DNA of 64,000 nucleotides, taken from assembly GCA_039984955.1 (NCBI GenBank), contig JBDWTN010000007.1:1062501-1126500 (forward strand). The letters are read 5' to 3'. Positions 1 to 8,338 of the stretch are shown piece after piece. Under the pieces are notes generated by a model. The model ran no database searches, had not been told where the DNA came from, and was given only the letters and a program-made list of their open reading frames with translations. Positions within the stretch are counted from its first letter, which is position 1. Each line of letters begins with the position of its first letter. Source of the DNA: Marinobacter alexandrii. GTDB lineage: Bacteria; Bacteroidota; Bacteroidia; Cytophagales; Cyclobacteriaceae. Both the position numbers and the translations under genes were made by a program.

Positions 1-46
1 TCTTCATTGGACGCCAATCGTTTTGGTATTCTAGGATGAGCTCGAA

Positions 47-484
47 TTATCTATTTTCACAATTTTTCTTCTCACAAGCAGCATACAATATTAATGAATG
101 ATGCATCACATTAAACTGTAAAAGTTGACCAACGGTGGTTTGTATATTTTGAATGCGTGGATCACAAAATTCATGTACTTTATTGCAATCTGTACATATA
201 AGGTGATCATGTTGTCGAAAGCCATATGCTTTTTCAAATTGTGCTAAATTGGTTCCAAACTGATGCTTTGTTACTAAATCACAATCCACGAGCAAGTCTA
301 AAGTGTTATACACAGTTGCTCTACTAACCCTGTAATTTTTGTCTTTCATACTTACATATAGGGACTCAACATCAAAGTGTCCCTCTCGAACGTATATCTC
401 CTCCAAAATCGCAAATCGCTCTGGGGTTTTTCGAAGGTTCTTATTTTCAAGATGTGCTTGAAAAATTTTTTTGACTTCATCCAT
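47..484 (-). CDS. Fur family metal-responsive transcriptional regulator
   Basis: Ferric-uptake/peroxide regulator family repressor. The N-terminal half is a winged helix (the motif [14 protein letters not shown] and then [12 protein letters not shown], the usual recognition helix). The C-terminal half carries the metal site HDHLIC and two structural-zinc cysteine pairs, CTDC and CEKKNC. The open frame extends to 502 (MHGQNI), but a perfect Bacteroidetes -7 box lies at 507-514, so that start would have almost no leader; I chose the ATG at 484 (MDEVKK), giving 145 residues, normal for the family. It sits 45 bases downstream of relA/spoT on the same strand. Which metal or stress it senses (Fur, PerR or Zur type) cannot be decided from the sequence. 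Bases 1-46 downstream hold no supportable gene. Confidence 0.9.
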   Translation of the reverse strand: MDEVKKIFQAHLENKNLRKTPERFAILEEIYVREGHFDVESLYVSMKDKNYRVSRATVYNTLDLLVDCDLVTKHQFGTNLAQFEKAYGFRQHDHLICTDCNKVHEFCDPRIQNIQTTVGQLLQFNVMHHSLILYAACEKKNCENR

Positions 485-506
485 GATATTTTGTCCATGC
501 ATACGG

Positions 507-514
507 CAAATATA
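507..514 (-). promoter_or_regulatory. Promoter -7 box for the Fur-family gene
   Basis: On the minus strand this reads TATATTTG, a perfect match to the Bacteroidetes sigma-A -7 consensus TAnnTTTG. It lies 22 bases upstream of the chosen ATG at 484, and its position argues against the longer start at 502. No clear -33 TTG is visible at the right spacing. Confidence 0.5.
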
Positions 515-529
515 ATTTAAGGTAATCGA

Positions 530-2734
530 TCAGTTTGTTCTACTGACTTTTACTACTCCGTTAACTTTTTCTAGTTTTTTGACTAAAATATCAATATGCG
601 AAGTATCCTCTACATATAAGCGAATAATACCTTCAAAGATTCCCCCCTCTGTATTAATAGATAATGAGCGCATATTTACTTTTAATTCTTCAGAAATAAT
701 GTTGGAAACATCACTAACCAACCCAAGACGATCTGTTCCTATAATCGATAGTGTAGCTTCAAAAGAATGCTTCCTCGATGAAGCCCACTTAGCTTTTATA
801 ATCCTGTATCCATAATTAGATAATAGCTCAGCAGCATTGGGGCAGGTTGTACGATGAATTTTGATACCCTCGCTAACTGTGACAAAGCCAAAAACGTCAT
901 CTCCTGCTATGGGATTACAACATTTGGCGAACTTGTAATCTATAATATCTAAATCTTCTCCGAGTAAAAGAAGGTCACTATCTGTCTTCCTAACCTTACT
1001 AAGCTTTTCTTCGACATCCTTAACGTCCCCCTCACCTATTCTTGTCTTTGAGTTCGGCTTATCAGATTTAATAAACGATTTGATAAGTGAATGATCTATT
1101 TTTCCTATACCAACTAAATAAAGCAGATCGGAAGCCGATTTGACATTGAAGTAATTAGCAATTTCTTCTAGAACTGTTTGCTTGTAATCTATTTTAAGTT
1201 GTTTGAGCTTTCTTTTGACAATCTCTTTGCCTTCATCAATAAATATTTTTCGCTCTTCTTTGAGGGCATCCTTGATTTTAGATTTAGCCTTAGAGCTTAC
1301 TACGTATTGAAGCCAACTTTCATTCGGTTTTTGTTTTGTTGAAGTAAGTATCTCTACCTGATCACCATTCTTTAATTCAAAGTTAAGTGGCACTAGTTTT
1401 TGATTGACTTTTGCTCCAAGGCAATGCTCCCCTATTTCGGTATGAATATCAAATGCAAAATCTAGAGCCGTAGCTCCTTGAGGTAATGTTCTCAAATCGC
1501 CTTTTGGCGTAAAGACAAAAACTTCATCACTATATAAGTTTGACCGAAAGTCATCAACAAACTCTATCGCATTGCCATCATTCTGCTCAAGTATTTCTCT
1601 GACCTTTGATATCCACATTTCTAAACCGGTTTCATCGGTCACTTTTCCATCTTTATACTTCCAATGAGCTGCATATCCTTTTTCTGCTATTTCGTCCATT
1701 CGTCGAGTCCGAACTTGTACTTCAACCCATTTACCTGTATCACTCATTACTGTTGTGTGAAGAGATTCATAACCATTTGCTTTGGGAATACTTATCCAAT
1801 CTCTTAATCGGTCCGGATTTGGCTGATAGTAATCTGTCACCAATGAATATACCTGCCAGCAAAGTGCTTTTTCATCTTTGTATGGCACAGTTAATATTAT
1901 CCTGACAGCAAAAAGATCAAAAACTTCTTCAAAGGGTACACTCTGCTTTTTCATCTTATTCCATATAGAGTGGATTGATTTCGGTCTGCCTTTTATTTCA
2001 TAGTCTACCTTCAGGGAGTTTAACTTGTCCTTGATTGGCTTAATGAAATTTCTGATAAATTTATTTCTTGAGTCTTTTGTTTCGTTTATTTTCCCTGCTA
2101 TATCATCATAAACTTCTGGTTCAGAATACTTAAGGTATAAATCTTCTAATTCGGACTTAAAAGCATAAAGTCCTAATCGATGAGCTAGTGGTGCATATAA
2201 GTAGATGGTTTCATTTGCAATCTTGAGTTGTTTGTTTCTAGGCATACTCTCAAGGGTGCGCATGTTGTGTAGGCGATCAGCAAGCTTAATTAAGATAACC
2301 CTGACATCATCTGATAATGTAAGTAACATCTTTCGGAAGTTTTCTGCTTGCTGTGAGCTTCCCTGATCAAAGACACCAGCTATCTTGGTAAGGCCATCGA
2401 TAATTATCGCGACTTTTTTTCCAAAAAGTCTTTCTATATCATCCAGCTCATAATCTGTATCCTCTACGACATCATGCAGTAAGGCTGCTACAATAGAAGT
2501 AGTACCTAACCCAATTTCCGAAACACATATCTCTGCAACCTCTAATGGATGAAAAATATAAGGCTCACCAGATCTTCTGCGCATTCCACTATGTGCTTCC
2601 ATGGAAGTGTAAAATGCTTTTTTAATAATTTTAGCATCACCATCTTTCAGGACCGGCTTGGCTTTTCTTAAGAGCCTTCTGTAACGCCTAATGATCTCTT
2701 TCTTTTCCGACTCTAAATCTTCCTCTACTACCAT
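530..2734 (-). CDS. RelA/SpoT bifunctional (p)ppGpp synthetase/hydrolase
   Basis: Long RSH enzyme that makes and degrades the stringent-response alarmone (p)ppGpp. Visible in order: an HD hydrolase domain (H62 and HDVVED at 87-92, so the hydrolase looks intact); the synthetase domain around residues 245-355 (GRPKSIHSIW, then PKANGYESLHTTV); a TGS domain near 405-465 (VFVFTPKGDLRTLPQGATALDFAF); a Cys-containing zinc-finger segment (FAKCCNPIAGD); and a C-terminal ACT domain near 660-734. At 734 residues it is full length. As the usual single long RSH of Bacteroidota it is probably bifunctional (family knowledge). It is transcribed away from tRNA-Leu from a region holding opposed promoters and is followed by the Fur-family gene. 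Confidence 0.95.
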   Translation of the reverse strand: MVVEEDLESEKKEIIRRYRRLLRKAKPVLKDGDAKIIKKAFYTSMEAHSGMRRRSGEPYIFHPLEVAEICVSEIGLGTTSIVAALLHDVVEDTDYELDDIERLFGKKVAIIIDGLTKIAGVFDQGSSQQAENFRKMLLTLSDDVRVILIKLADRLHNMRTLESMPRNKQLKIANETIYLYAPLAHRLGLYAFKSELEDLYLKYSEPEVYDDIAGKINETKDSRNKFIRNFIKPIKDKLNSLKVDYEIKGRPKSIHSIWNKMKKQSVPFEEVFDLFAVRIILTVPYKDEKALCWQVYSLVTDYYQPNPDRLRDWISIPKANGYESLHTTVMSDTGKWVEVQVRTRRMDEIAEKGYAAHWKYKDGKVTDETGLEMWISKVREILEQNDGNAIEFVDDFRSNLYSDEVFVFTPKGDLRTLPQGATALDFAFDIHTEIGEHCLGAKVNQKLVPLNFELKNGDQVEILTSTKQKPNESWLQYVVSSKAKSKIKDALKEERKIFIDEGKEIVKRKLKQLKIDYKQTVLEEIANYFNVKSASDLLYLVGIGKIDHSLIKSFIKSDKPNSKTRIGEGDVKDVEEKLSKVRKTDSDLLLLGEDLDIIDYKFAKCCNPIAGDDVFGFVTVSEGIKIHRTTCPNAAELLSNYGYRIIKAKWASSRKHSFEATLSIIGTDRLGLVSDVSNIISEELKVNMRSLSINTEGGIFEGIIRLYVEDTSHIDILVKKLEKVNGVVKVSRTN

Positions 2735-2744
2735 AATAATTTTA

Positions 2745-2752
2745 CAAAATTA
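2745..2752 (-). promoter_or_regulatory. Promoter -7 box for relA/spoT
   Basis: The minus strand reads TAATTTTG, a perfect TAnnTTTG match, 11 bases upstream of the relA/spoT ATG. The implied leader is very short. It overlaps the region of the opposed tRNA promoter. Confidence 0.45.
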
Positions 2753-2757
2753 AACCC

Positions 2758-2787
2758 TTGTTGAATCAAAAATATTACCTACTTTTG
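2758..2787 (+). promoter_or_regulatory. Promoter for tRNA-Leu (-33 TTG, -7 TACTTTTG)
   Basis: TTG at 2758-2760 (and again at 2761-2763) is followed after 19 (or 16) bases by TACTTTTG at 2780-2787, a perfect Bacteroidetes -7 box. It lies 44 bases upstream of the mature tRNA 5' end, leaving room for a processed leader. Confidence 0.65.
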
Positions 2788-2831
2788 CCATCCGATTTTC
2801 GGAGCAAGAAAAAGTTTGAGCGATGAAATCT

Positions 2832-2913
2832 GCGGATGTGGCGAAATTGGTAGACGCACTAGACTTAGGATCTAGCGCCGCGAGGCATGGGGGTTCGAGT
2901 CCCTTCATCCGCA
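2832..2913 (+). tRNA. tRNA-Leu (anticodon TAG)
   Basis: The acceptor stem pairs GCGGATG (2832-2838) with CATCCGC (2906-2912), followed by discriminator A and no encoded CCA. The anticodon stem CTAGA/TCTAG encloses the loop CTTAGGA, giving anticodon TAG. A long variable arm and the T-loop GGTTCGAGTCC are present, as expected for a class II leucine tRNA. Length is 82 bases. Confidence 0.96.
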
Positions 2914-2922
2914 CTAAGAAAC

Positions 2923-2973
2923 AACCCTCTTTCCGATACCCGATCAATGGGACGAGTAAGAGGGTTTTTATTT
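2923..2973 (+). terminator. Rho-independent terminator after tRNA-Leu
   Basis: Inverted repeat AACCCTCTT (2923-2931) and AAGAGGGTT (2958-2966) followed by a T-rich run. It ends 23 bases before the trigger factor start, so the trigger factor may be reached partly by read-through or use a promoter hidden in this short gap. Confidence 0.7.
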
Positions 2974-2996
2974 TATAAACATCAAACAATAGTACG

Positions 2997-4313
2997 TTGG
3001 ATATAATTTTTGACAAAACAGAAAAAACACAAGGTGTAATTAAAATTAGCGTAAACAAAGTTGATTTTCAACCAGGTGTAGATCAAAAAATCAAAGAGTA
3101 CAGCAAGACTGCTAACATTAAAGGTTTTCGTCAGGGAAAAGTACCCACTGGCATGATAAAAAAAATGTACGGGAATGCTCTTATCGTTGATGAAATCAAC
3201 AAGCTTGTTTCTGAAAAACTTAACAGCTACTTAAGAGAAGGTGATACTCAGTTTCTTGGAGAGCCATTACCTGTCCAGCAAAACGAAGAGTTTGATTGGG
3301 AGAATCAAGAATCGTTCGAATTTGAGTACGAGATTGGTTTTGCTGAACAATTTGAAGTTAAAGCTGATAAAAAGGTGAAGTTGGATAAGTACTTCATCAA
3401 TGTGGATGATAACGTAATTGATGAAACAATCGAAAACCTTCAACGCCAATTTGGAGAGATTGAAAATCCAGAAGTTTCTTCTGATAAAGATACTTTGTAT
3501 GGTCAGATAAAATCTAAGGATGGAGAAATCGATCAAGAAATAAGCATCGATATTCGAGATACTGAAAAGAATACTTTGAAGAAATTGGTCGGTATAAAGA
3601 ATGGTTCTGAAGTTGAGATTGATCCTAAGAAAAGCTTCAAGCATGAAAATGCTCTTAAAAATCAGCTGAAATTGAATGATGAGGAATTTAAGAAATTGAA
3701 AAAATTGACATTTACTCTTAAGGCTATCAATCATCACAAATTAGCTCCAGTCAACCAAGAGCTATTTGACAAAACATTTGGTAAGGACACTATTAAGAAT
3801 GAAGAGGGTTTTAGGGATCGTGTTAAAGAAATTGTTTCCCAAAATTATACAGCAGAATCAGATAAGTTTTTTGATCATCAAGTAAGAGAAAAGCTTACAG
3901 AGTCTTCTAAAATAAACCTGCCGGATGAGTTTCTGAAGAAATGGTTGATTCGAACTAACGATAACATTACTCCTGAACTTATGGAGCTAGAATATGAGTC
4001 ATACGCCAAAGAGTTGAAATGGTCTTTGATCAGAAATCAACTTGTGAAGAAGCAAGATATCAAGGTTGAACACGAAGATGTAACCAATGAGGCAAAAGAA
4101 CTCATCAAAAATCAATTTGCCGGTTCTGGAATGGGAAATCAGATGGATGACCAGCTTGATTCTTTTGCTGAAAATTATTTACAAGGAGAAAATGGGGAGA
4201 ACTATATGAAAGTTTTCAATCAAGTTCAGTCTCATAAAGTGCTTGAACACATCAAAAGCGAAGTGACTGTCAAGGAAAAAACTATTTCGTTGGATGAATT
4301 CAGAAAACTTTGA
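2997..4313 (+). CDS. tig: Trigger factor, ribosome-associated chaperone
   Basis: Binds near the ribosome exit tunnel and shields nascent chains. The N-terminal ribosome-binding signature GFRQGKVP is at residues 43-50. The middle region, where a PPIase domain normally lies, is weak and lacks recognisable FKBP residues, as in many Bacteroidota trigger factors. The C-terminal helical chaperone arms follow. Length 438 is normal. The start is TTG at 2997: the N-terminus from this codon matches the family and no ATG fits. It stands directly upstream of clpP-clpX, the same tig-clpP-clpX order known from E. coli, but separated from clpP by a terminator. Confidence 0.93.
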   Translation: MDIIFDKTEKTQGVIKISVNKVDFQPGVDQKIKEYSKTANIKGFRQGKVPTGMIKKMYGNALIVDEINKLVSEKLNSYLREGDTQFLGEPLPVQQNEEFDWENQESFEFEYEIGFAEQFEVKADKKVKLDKYFINVDDNVIDETIENLQRQFGEIENPEVSSDKDTLYGQIKSKDGEIDQEISIDIRDTEKNTLKKLVGIKNGSEVEIDPKKSFKHENALKNQLKLNDEEFKKLKKLTFTLKAINHHKLAPVNQELFDKTFGKDTIKNEEGFRDRVKEIVSQNYTAESDKFFDHQVREKLTESSKINLPDEFLKKWLIRTNDNITPELMELEYESYAKELKWSLIRNQLVKKQDIKVEHEDVTNEAKELIKNQFAGSGMGNQMDDQLDSFAENYLQGENGENYMKVFNQVQSHKVLEHIKSEVTVKEKTISLDEFRKL

Positions 4314-4348
4314 TTTTGAACCAAATGACATCATTTTAAGTTTTGAAC

Positions 4349-4376
4349 AAGTCCTCTAACCAGGACTTTTTTATTT
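4349..4376 (+). terminator. Terminator after tig
   Basis: Stem AAGTCCT (4349-4355) with AGGACTT (4362-4368), loop of six bases, then a T-rich tail. It isolates tig from clpP. Confidence 0.75.
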
Positions 4377-4403
4377 TTACACCATATACTTTAACTTATT
4401 GAA

Positions 4404-5072
4404 ATGATAAACACTGAGGAATTCAGAAAATATGCCGTAAAAGGCCAAAATATAAGCGGAACAGCCGTTGATGATTATGTTCATCATGTAGAAAACATGA
4501 CTAGGGCCGTTATCGAAGAAAGACCCACTAATTTTCGCGAAATTGATGTGTTTTCACGCCTTATTATGGATAGAATTATATTCCTAGGCACTCAAGTGGA
4601 GGAAAACATCGCAAATATTATTACAGCTCAGCTTCTATTTCTTGAGTCTGTAGATGCAAAAAAGGATATTCTACTCTATGTAAACAGTCCAGGAGGATCT
4701 GTATACGCTGGATTAGGAATGTACGATACGATGCAACATGTAAATCCAGATGTTGCTACAATCTGTACCGGAATGGCTGCTTCTATGGGAGCTGTACTTT
4801 TGGCCGGAGGTGCTCATGGAAAAAGATCCGCTCTTCCGCACGCTAGAGTTATGATTCACCAACCAAGTGGCGGAATGCAGGGTCAATCAAGAGACATGGA
4901 AATTACACTCAAGCAAACACTTGAATTAAGAAAGGATCTTTATAATATCCTTGCCAAACACTCTGGTAAGACATATAACCAAATTGAAAAAGACTCTGAT
5001 CGAGATTATTGGATGCGTGCATCTGAGGCTAAGGAATATGGCTTAATCGATGAGGTTTTAGAGAGAAAATAA
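4404..5072 (+). CDS. clpP: ATP-dependent Clp protease proteolytic subunit
   Basis: Serine peptidase (S14) that forms the ClpP tetradecamer and degrades proteins unfolded by ClpX. The catalytic triad is visible: Ser127 in GMAASMGA, His152 in MIHQPSGG, and Asp201 in DRDYWM. The oxyanion-loop glycines NSPGGSV are at 94-100. The N-terminus is about 25 residues longer than E. coli mature ClpP and may be processed. Length 222. It is followed after four bases by clpX, so the two are one operon. Confidence 0.96.
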   Translation: MINTEEFRKYAVKGQNISGTAVDDYVHHVENMTRAVIEERPTNFREIDVFSRLIMDRIIFLGTQVEENIANIITAQLLFLESVDAKKDILLYVNSPGGSVYAGLGMYDTMQHVNPDVATICTGMAASMGAVLLAGGAHGKRSALPHARVMIHQPSGGMQGQSRDMEITLKQTLELRKDLYNILAKHSGKTYNQIEKDSDRDYWMRASEAKEYGLIDEVLERK

Positions 5073-5076
5073 TATT

Positions 5077-6306
5077 ATGGCTCAAGTAACTTGCAGTTTT
5101 TGTGGTAGAAATAAAAAAGATGTTGACCTAATGATTTCTGGGATACATGCTCACATTTGTGATAAATGTATTGCTCAGGCTCAACAAATTTTAAACGAGG
5201 AATTAAAAACTACATCTGAAAACGATAGCCCCAATTTTAAACTCATCAAGCCTGCTGATATGAAATCGCATCTTGATGAGTTTGTTATAGGTCAAGATGA
5301 GGCTAAAAAATACATTTCAGTTGCGGTGTACAATCATTACAAGAGATTAATGCAAGCATCTGATAGTGATGATATAGTGATTGAAAAGTCAAATATTATC
5401 ATGATTGGCCAAACAGGGACTGGAAAAACTTATCTAGCTAAAACATTAGCTAAAATTCTTCAGGTACCATTTTGTATTGCTGATGCCACAGTCCTTACTG
5501 AAGCTGGCTATGTTGGGGAAGATGTTGAAAGCATACTAACCAGATTGCTCCAATCAGCCAATTATGATGTTGAAGCAGCCGAAAGAGGAATCGTCTATAT
5601 AGATGAAATAGATAAGATTGCGCGAAAATCAGATAATCCATCTATAACAAGAGATGTGAGCGGTGAAGGTGTACAACAAGCACTCTTAAAATTACTTGAG
5701 GGTACAACTGTAAATGTACCGCCCCAAGGTGGTAGAAAACATCCTGATCAGAAGATGATTAATGTGAACACCGAAAATATTCTTTTCATCTGCGGTGGTG
5801 CATTTGATGGTATTGAGCGTCACATTGCAAATCGCTTAAATACACAACCCATAGGTTTTGCAAATGACAATGAATTCAATTCAGGAGCTATAGACAAGGA
5901 TAATCTCCTGCAGTATATCACAGCGCAAGACATAAAAAGCTTTGGGCTTATTCCTGAGTTAATAGGTAGACTACCAGTATTAACCCATTTAGATCCTTTG
6001 AACAATGAGGCACTAAAGAGAATATTGACAGAGCCTAAAAATGCTCTGGTAAAACAGTATACCAAGCTTTTTGATATGGAAGAAGTCAAACTTGATCTTC
6101 AAGATGATGCTTTGGATTACATAGTGGAAAAAGCAATGGAATTTAAGTTAGGTGCGCGTGGTTTGAGGTCTATTTGTGAAGCGATCGTAACTGATGCTAT
6201 GTTTGAGTTACCTTCTAACAAAGACATAAAAGATATCGTGATTGATAAGACTTATGCCGCTGAGAAATTTGAAAAATCTAAATTCAATAAGCTTAGAGCT
6301 GCTTAA
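5077..6306 (+). CDS. clpX: ATP-dependent Clp protease ATP-binding subunit ClpX
   Basis: AAA+ unfoldase partner of ClpP. The N-terminal C4 zinc-binding domain has Cys6, Cys9, Cys28 and Cys31. Walker A GQTGTGKT is at 111-118 and Walker B VYIDEID at about 173-179. The [19 protein letters not shown] segment carries the pore and sensor region. Length 409 is standard. Its stop codon overlaps the stop of the convergent LpxB-like gene in the palindrome CTTAAG at 6302-6307, with no terminator between them. Confidence 0.97.
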   Translation: MAQVTCSFCGRNKKDVDLMISGIHAHICDKCIAQAQQILNEELKTTSENDSPNFKLIKPADMKSHLDEFVIGQDEAKKYISVAVYNHYKRLMQASDSDDIVIEKSNIIMIGQTGTGKTYLAKTLAKILQVPFCIADATVLTEAGYVGEDVESILTRLLQSANYDVEAAERGIVYIDEIDKIARKSDNPSITRDVSGEGVQQALLKLLEGTTVNVPPQGGRKHPDQKMINVNTENILFICGGAFDGIERHIANRLNTQPIGFANDNEFNSGAIDKDNLLQYITAQDIKSFGLIPELIGRLPVLTHLDPLNNEALKRILTEPKNALVKQYTKLFDMEEVKLDLQDDALDYIVEKAMEFKLGARGLRSICEAIVTDAMFELPSNKDIKDIVIDKTYAAEKFEKSKFNKLRAA

Positions 6307-7199
6307 GTTTCATTAGCTTCCTCTAACCAATCAACCATTTTTTGCGCAGTTTGTCTCGCCACAGGTTCCATACCTATTATCAATTTCAATTCTTGAAAGC
6401 TTGACATTATTTCTGCACAATATTGATGATCAAGCAATATTCTACTAATTTCTTCTGTGATATTTACTGATTTATCTTGTGTAAAGACAGAAATTGCTTC
6501 TCTACCTAATAACTCATTTACTATAGATTGATTTTTTAATCTCTCTTTAAAGAACAATTTCTTATTAATCAATACACTGGGGCAGTTGGTGAGTACTGAA
6601 AACATACTACTCAATTGATCCATTGCGACTATTGCATTGGATCGAACTGCCATCCGAATAGCGTCTGTAAAATTTTTAGAAACATCAACCACTATAAAAT
6701 TATATTCTGGAAGTAGCCTTTGAAACTTAACCCTCATCTTTTCTGCCATTTTCATATCACGTGTACCGGACACAAAAATTGATATTAAAATTTCAGAGGT
6801 TTCTTGATCGCTATAGGATTCATTTTTTCTTATATACTCATAAAGCAAACTGCCTGAATACTCAAAACCCATTTGATCATCAGGAGCAGGAAGGTCTACA
6901 TAAATCTTACAGGCATTAAGCAAATTACTGCCCAGCAACTGTCCATCTAAAAGTGACTGATAGAAAAAACAAGTCTTAATCTTGAGCTTATTTGCTCTCT
7001 TGACTATTGAATTACTTTTTTTTGAGCCAAATACGATGAATAAATCCGGATCGGATCTAAATAGTTCTTTACCTAAGCCTGTTTTACTCGAATTTGTAAA
7101 AATTATTTCACTTCGAACATCAAAGCGCTCTAACTCCTTCGTCAAAAGCGAAGCTTGGTGTTTACAAATAAGGTTCTCAGACCAAATTAGATACTTCAT
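6303..7199 (-). CDS. LpxB-like GT-B fold protein, function unknown
   Basis: A 298-residue protein I do not recognise as a standard enzyme. Its C-terminal half resembles the end of lipid-A-disaccharide synthase LpxB: a [15 protein letters not shown] segment like the LpxB acceptor/donor loop, then [14 protein letters not shown], which resembles the NLI..RE..KELIQ block, and a final helix followed by [17 protein letters not shown]. The N-terminal half ([19 protein letters not shown]) looks like a degenerate Rossmann half lacking the LpxB GEASGD motif. It starts at the base next to the queD stop, so the two are cotranscribed. It is too short for a full LpxB (about 370-380 residues) and may be a divergent or inactive glycosyltransferase. 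Confidence 0.5.
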   Translation of the reverse strand: MKYLIWSENLICKHQASLLTKELERFDVRSEIIFTNSSKTGLGKELFRSDPDLFIVFGSKKSNSIVKRANKLKIKTCFFYQSLLDGQLLGSNLLNACKIYVDLPAPDDQMGFEYSGSLLYEYIRKNESYSDQETSEILISIFVSGTRDMKMAEKMRVKFQRLLPEYNFIVVDVSKNFTDAIRMAVRSNAIVAMDQLSSMFSVLTNCPSVLINKKLFFKERLKNQSIVNELLGREAISVFTQDKSVNITEEISRILLDHQYCAEIMSSFQELKLIIGMEPVARQTAQKMVDWLEEANET

Positions 7200-7619
7200 T
7201 TATTCCCCGTAATAATCCACGAAATTACGAGGGGTTTCGTAGAGTCTAAGTCTATATAGCGAAGCTGTAGAACTAATTCTTGGAATATGTGCTTGCAGTA
7301 TTTTCCAAAATTCAATGATCAGGTTTTCACAACTACCCATCTTATTCTCCATAAATGGCACATCTAAATTGATGTTTTTATGATCTACCTTATCAATTAT
7401 TTCTTGGCTTATTACATCACTTAATTTTTTAAGATCAATAACAAATCCAGTAGAATCATTGACTTTTCCTTTCACAGAAGTAATTAACTCGAAATTATGC
7501 CCATGCCAATTTTTGTTGGCGCAGGGTCCGAAAACTTCTAAGTTCTTTTCCTCACTCCAGCTTGGGTTGTATAGTTTGTGAGCAGCATTGAAATGTTCCT
7601 TTCTATGAACGATAATCAT
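7200..7619 (-). CDS. queD: 6-carboxy-tetrahydropterin synthase / PTPS family
   Basis: QueD/6-pyruvoyl-tetrahydropterin synthase family enzyme. In queuosine synthesis it converts dihydroneopterin triphosphate to 6-carboxy-tetrahydropterin, the substrate of QueE, which is encoded at 20230-20847. Zinc ligands are visible: His14 in HFNAAH and His39 and His41 in WHGHN, with the catalytic Cys33 in GPCANKNWHGH. The Cys-to-His spacing matches the eukaryote-like PTPS branch, so pterin synthase activity is an alternative. Length 139. It is the first gene of a two-gene unit with the LpxB-like protein (TAA then ATG adjacent). Confidence 0.85.
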   Translation of the reverse strand: MIIVHRKEHFNAAHKLYNPSWSEEKNLEVFGPCANKNWHGHNFELITSVKGKVNDSTGFVIDLKKLSDVISQEIIDKVDHKNINLDVPFMENKMGSCENLIIEFWKILQAHIPRISSTASLYRLRLYETPRNFVDYYGE

Positions 7620-7648
7620 GCTCTAAAGTCATTTATAACAAAACGTAG

Positions 7649-8338
7649 TTAGTTTTTGATTGACGCAGTATAGTTCACTAAGCCGATAATCTTTTCGTCC
7701 TTTTTAAATCTAACTTTATTTTGCTTTATGTATTTCGATATTTTGCTTTCCAAATCGGGAAATAGGCTTACAAATTCTTTTTTGTTTGATACGCTTTGTA
7801 CTATACCGTCTTTTGATGGTGAAATATAATAAGTTTCTCTTAAAATAAATTCAGCTTGACCTACTGAGGAATTATAACCATTTGGTTCTGGAGCTTCCTT
7901 TATTTCTTTAACTATTTTTTTAAATAATGAAACATCGCCACTAGCTAGGTTTAATAGAAAACCATGATACGGGATATGCTTAAATAAATAAGCATTCCCA
8001 TCATTGTCATTAAATTGAAAATGCTGAACTTTTTCACGCGCTATTGTTCTCTCATCACCGTTTTCTGATAGAAAGAATAATTGATCAGAATATGCGGCAT
8101 ACTTAATCTTAATATTGGGATAAACTGCACCCGATTTAGTTTTAATTTCTCCCATCATCCATTCATCCAATAGGTAAGGGCTACCTATTATGTTCTCTCT
8201 ACCACCATCACCCCAGAGATCTCGGTTATTCCTGTTAGGATCAACTATATCTCCAATGTTTAACCCCTGAGCATAGCTAAGAGTCAAGAAAAATAAAAAT
8301 ACGCAAGTGAAAATCTTAAATCTAGTTATACTGTTCAT
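7649..8338 (-). CDS. Small exported protein coupled to the M43 protease (GxPY family, locus A)
   Basis: A 229-residue exported protein of unknown function. A signal peptide is clear (ITRFKIFTCVFLFFLTLSYA then Q). The mature part has a GSPYLLDEW segment, a beta-rich stretch that probably ends at KVQHFQF, and a helical C-terminus (FPDLESKISKYIKQ). It resembles the protein at 46859-47539 in length, in the G(S/H)PY motif, in a Y.SS.G/Y.SG.. turn, and in the C-terminal helices; identity is low, so homology is inferred. Both follow a T9SS metalloprotease. The ATG shares a base with the protease stop (TAATG at 8340-8336), so translation is coupled. No lipobox and no sorting domain are seen, so it is probably periplasmic. 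Confidence 0.75.
   Translation of the reverse strand: MNSITRFKIFTCVFLFFLTLSYAQGLNIGDIVDPNRNNRDLWGDGGRENIIGSPYLLDEWMMGEIKTKSGAVYPNIKIKYAAYSDQLFFLSENGDERTIAREKVQHFQFNDNDGNAYLFKHIPYHGFLLNLASGDVSLFKKIVKEIKEAPEPNGYNSSVGQAEFILRETYYISPSKDGIVQSVSNKKEFVSLFPDLESKISKYIKQNKVRFKKDEKIIGLVNYTASIKN

Noticed and set aside
5-7. Possible minus-strand ATG at the left edge, downstream of the Fur gene
   Set aside because: Only seven bases of a possible gene are visible.
2750-3058. 102-residue minus-strand frame across the tRNA-Leu
   Set aside because: It runs through the tRNA on the opposite strand and into tig, and its translation has no domain pattern; it is a shadow.
7620-7648. preQ1 riboswitch before queD
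   Set aside because: The gap is 29 bases and shows no preQ1-like stem-loop; queD also does not need it.
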